A DNA stretch of 64,000 nucleotides from an uncultured Gemmatimonadales bacterium (lineage in GTDB: Bacteria; Gemmatimonadota; Gemmatimonadetes; JACCXV01; JAHWKZ01), in contig CAMYLR010000006.1 of NCBI GenBank assembly GCA_947259315.1, positions 277,271 to 341,270 on the forward strand, read 5' to 3'. Made by a program: the position numbers and the translations under genes. The notes under the pieces are model-generated. The model did not search any database. It was not told the origin of the DNA and saw only the letters and a program-made list of their open reading frames with translations. Of this stretch, positions 62,605 through 64,000 are shown in pieces; the stretch's first letter is position 1; every line of letters starts with the position of its first letter.

Positions 62605-63024
62605 TTAGGACCCCACCTCGCGCACACGCCCAGTCTCGATGTCGTAAACAAATCCGCGAATCGCGTCTACGTTCGTCAAGAACGGGCTCGCCCTAAGACG
62701 TGCGATCGATTCGCGGACGCTGTTCTCTAGATCCCTGAATGCTCCCATCGCAAAGGGTGGTCTCGTGCCAGTTTCTTTCTCGATCGTGTCCATCAGCTCG
62801 TCGTCGCTGAACTTCTGCATGCCACAATCGGTGTGTTGCAACACCACGATCTCACGCGTACCCAACAAACGCTGCGAGATCGTCAGCGACCGAATCACGT
62901 CGTCGGTGACGATCCCCCCCGCGTTCCGGATTACGTGAGCCTCACCGTCCGCTAGCCCAAGCACCTCACGGGGGTGTAATCGAGCATCCATGCACGCAAC
63001 GACGGCGACTCGCGGACCGCTCAT
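62605..63024 (-). CDS. Beta-class carbonic anhydrase
   Basis: A 139-residue compact beta-carbonic anhydrase: zinc ligands Cys11 (ACMDAR), His64 and Cys67 (QHTDCGM), with the Asp13-Arg15 dyad. HVIRNAGGIVTDDVIRSL is characteristic. It interconverts CO2 and bicarbonate. It is short, like minimal Rv1284-type enzymes. ATG 63024 overlaps the ychF stop (ATGA, 63021-63024). Confidence 0.93.
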   Translation of the reverse strand: MSGPRVAVVACMDARLHPREVLGLADGEAHVIRNAGGIVTDDVIRSLTISQRLLGTREIVVLQHTDCGMQKFSDDELMDTIEKETGTRPPFAMGAFRDLENSVRESIARLRASPFLTNVDAIRGFVYDIETGRVREVGS

Positions 63025-64000
63025 ACGTTGAACTTGATGTAAATGATATCGCCATCGGTGACGACGTAGTCGCGGCCTTCGCTACGCATCAACCCCATCT
63101 CGCGCGCGTGGTGCAACGATCGATCGGCGCGAACGAAGTCGTCGTAGTGAACCACCTCGGCACGAATGAAGCCGCGCGCCATGTCGGTGTGGACCTTTTC
63201 GGCCGCCTCGACCGCCGTGCCGCCGCGGGCCAGGGTCCACGCTCGCACTTCCTTGTCGCCGGTCGTCGTAAAGAAGGTCAGCAGATCGAGTAGATCGTAG
63301 GCCGCGTGGATGACCCGCCGCAAACTCGACTCCGGCAGCTCGAGGTCCGCCAGAAACTCCTGACGATCCTCCTGTGACAGGGTCGCCATCTCGGCTTCTA
63401 GCTCGCCGCATACCTCGACCAACGCAGCGCCTTCAGCCGCGGCGGCTTTCGCCAACGGCGCCACTTCGGGCACCGACATCGGATCGCGAACCGCGTCCGC
63501 CAAAACATCGTCACCGATGTTGGCGCAATAGATGATCGGCTTGCGGGTCAACAGACCGTAGGTCCGAACGGCCGGTTCTTCGTCGTCGGCGATCTCCACG
63601 GTCCGCGCCGGCTCGCCCGCCTCTAGCGCCGGCAGGAGCTTCTCCAGCGCCGATAGCTCGCTGGCGAACTCCTTTTTGCCCCCCTGCACCTGCTTTGCGA
63701 CTTGGGCGTGTCGCTTTTCGACCAGCGCTAGGTCGGCCAGCGCGAGCTCGGTATCGATGATCTCCTTGTCCCGCAGCGGGTCGATGTTGCCCAGTACGTG
63801 CACGACGTCGGCCGACGGGAAACAACGCACGATGTGGACGATCGCGTCGACCGTCCGGACGTGGGACAGGAATTGGTTCCCCAGCCCCTCGCCCTGACTC
63901 GCGCCTTCGACCAGTCCGGCGATGTCTACGAACTCGATCGTTGTCGGGGTGACCGTTTCCGGCTGGAGCGCCTCGCCGAGCACATCGAGCCGCTCGTCGG
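63021..64000 (-). CDS. ychF: Ribosome-binding ATPase YchF (5' partial)
   Basis: The C-terminal part of an Obg-family ATPase; the N-terminal P-loop lies beyond the window end. Visible: [24 protein letters not shown] (switch II), coiled-coil insert, [12 protein letters not shown] where the NxxE ATP-specificity motif resides (NIGD), and the TGS-like domain ending DIIYIKFNV. It is coupled by ATGA to carbonic anhydrase. Confidence 0.95.
   Translation of the reverse strand, partial: DERLDVLGEALQPETVTPTTIEFVDIAGLVEGASQGEGLGNQFLSHVRTVDAIVHIVRCFPSADVVHVLGNIDPLRDKEIIDTELALADLALVEKRHAQVAKQVQGGKKEFASELSALEKLLPALEAGEPARTVEIADDEEPAVRTYGLLTRKPIIYCANIGDDVLADAVRDPMSVPEVAPLAKAAAAEGAALVEVCGELEAEMATLSQEDRQEFLADLELPESSLRRVIHAAYDLLDLLTFFTTTGDKEVRAWTLARGGTAVEAAEKVHTDMARGFIRAEVVHYDDFVRADRSLHHAREMGLMRSEGRDYVVTDGDIIYIKFNV

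Overview
This is a GC-rich, very gene-dense bacterial chromosome segment with no rRNA, tRNA, CRISPR array, insertion sequence or prophage that I can see. The organism is Gram-negative: outer-membrane barrels, lipoproteins and a protease/beta-propeller/BamA-type barrel fusion are all present. A PorV-like protein next to a secreted protein with a FlgD-Ig/type-IX-like C-terminal domain, together with TolB-like propellers, CarD-like and LemA proteins, points to the FCB side of the tree. Gemmatimonadota is my best guess, by inference only; no marker gene was placed phylogenetically. At least 13 gene junctions use a 4-base NTGA stop/start overlap, including rare TTGA and CTGA forms, so translational coupling is pervasive.

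Layout. 1-5 kb: a BACON-like/39-proline/metzincin secreted protease (5' end outside the window), then a leftward FakA-FakB fusion, glutaredoxin and M24 peptidase operon, and HU. 5-14 kb: GDPD and HAD enzymes, lemA with a DUF2207 gene, dinB-DUF72-lipoprotein, a pseudo-receiver, two unknowns, ferredoxin and bioY. 14-23 kb: aspA; SirB1-like with D-Ala-D-Ala dipeptidase; a leftward run of lipoprotein, nth, cation/proton antiporter, ECF sigma, anti-sigma and LOG-like protein; then rpsU with a CarD-like gene. 23-34 kb: comM-larE-dcd-TolB-like operon, a scar built from 3' ends of two other genes, an exported PCMT with a polytopic spermidine-synthase-like protein, a DUF2490 barrel, an AI-2E-type transporter and two secreted or unknown proteins.

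34-41 kb: a membrane GGDEF protein with a degenerate HD-GYP domain; then a TPR-sigma54 activator, prepilin peptidase, MBL hydrolase and YraN operon. 41-49 kb: a long leftward array: unknown, fur, type-IX-like cargo, PorV-like barrel, pyruvoyl arginine decarboxylase, agmatinase, TlpA-like and CcdA, a YbbR protein and tsaD. 49-64 kb: smc preceded by a P-loop-less CpsD/ParA-like SPOR protein, the large protease-propeller-barrel protein, rpsF-rpsR-rplI-rsfS, a BolA/CGFS-glutaredoxin pair, an M28 peptidase, beta-carbonic anhydrase and ychF (cut by the window end).

Functional themes are envelope biogenesis and secretion (PorV/cargo, SPOR, barrel fusion), c-di-GMP and sigma54 regulation tied to type IV pilin processing and DNA uptake (pilD, comM), arginine-to-putrescine conversion, periplasmic redox (CcdA/TlpA), and translation and ribosome genes. 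The most unusual items are the 39-proline tract, the FakA-FakB fusion, the P-loop-less ATPase-SPOR protein coupled to smc, the RD-GYP domain, the coupled Fur/cargo/PorV set and the gene-remnant scar near 27.4 kb.
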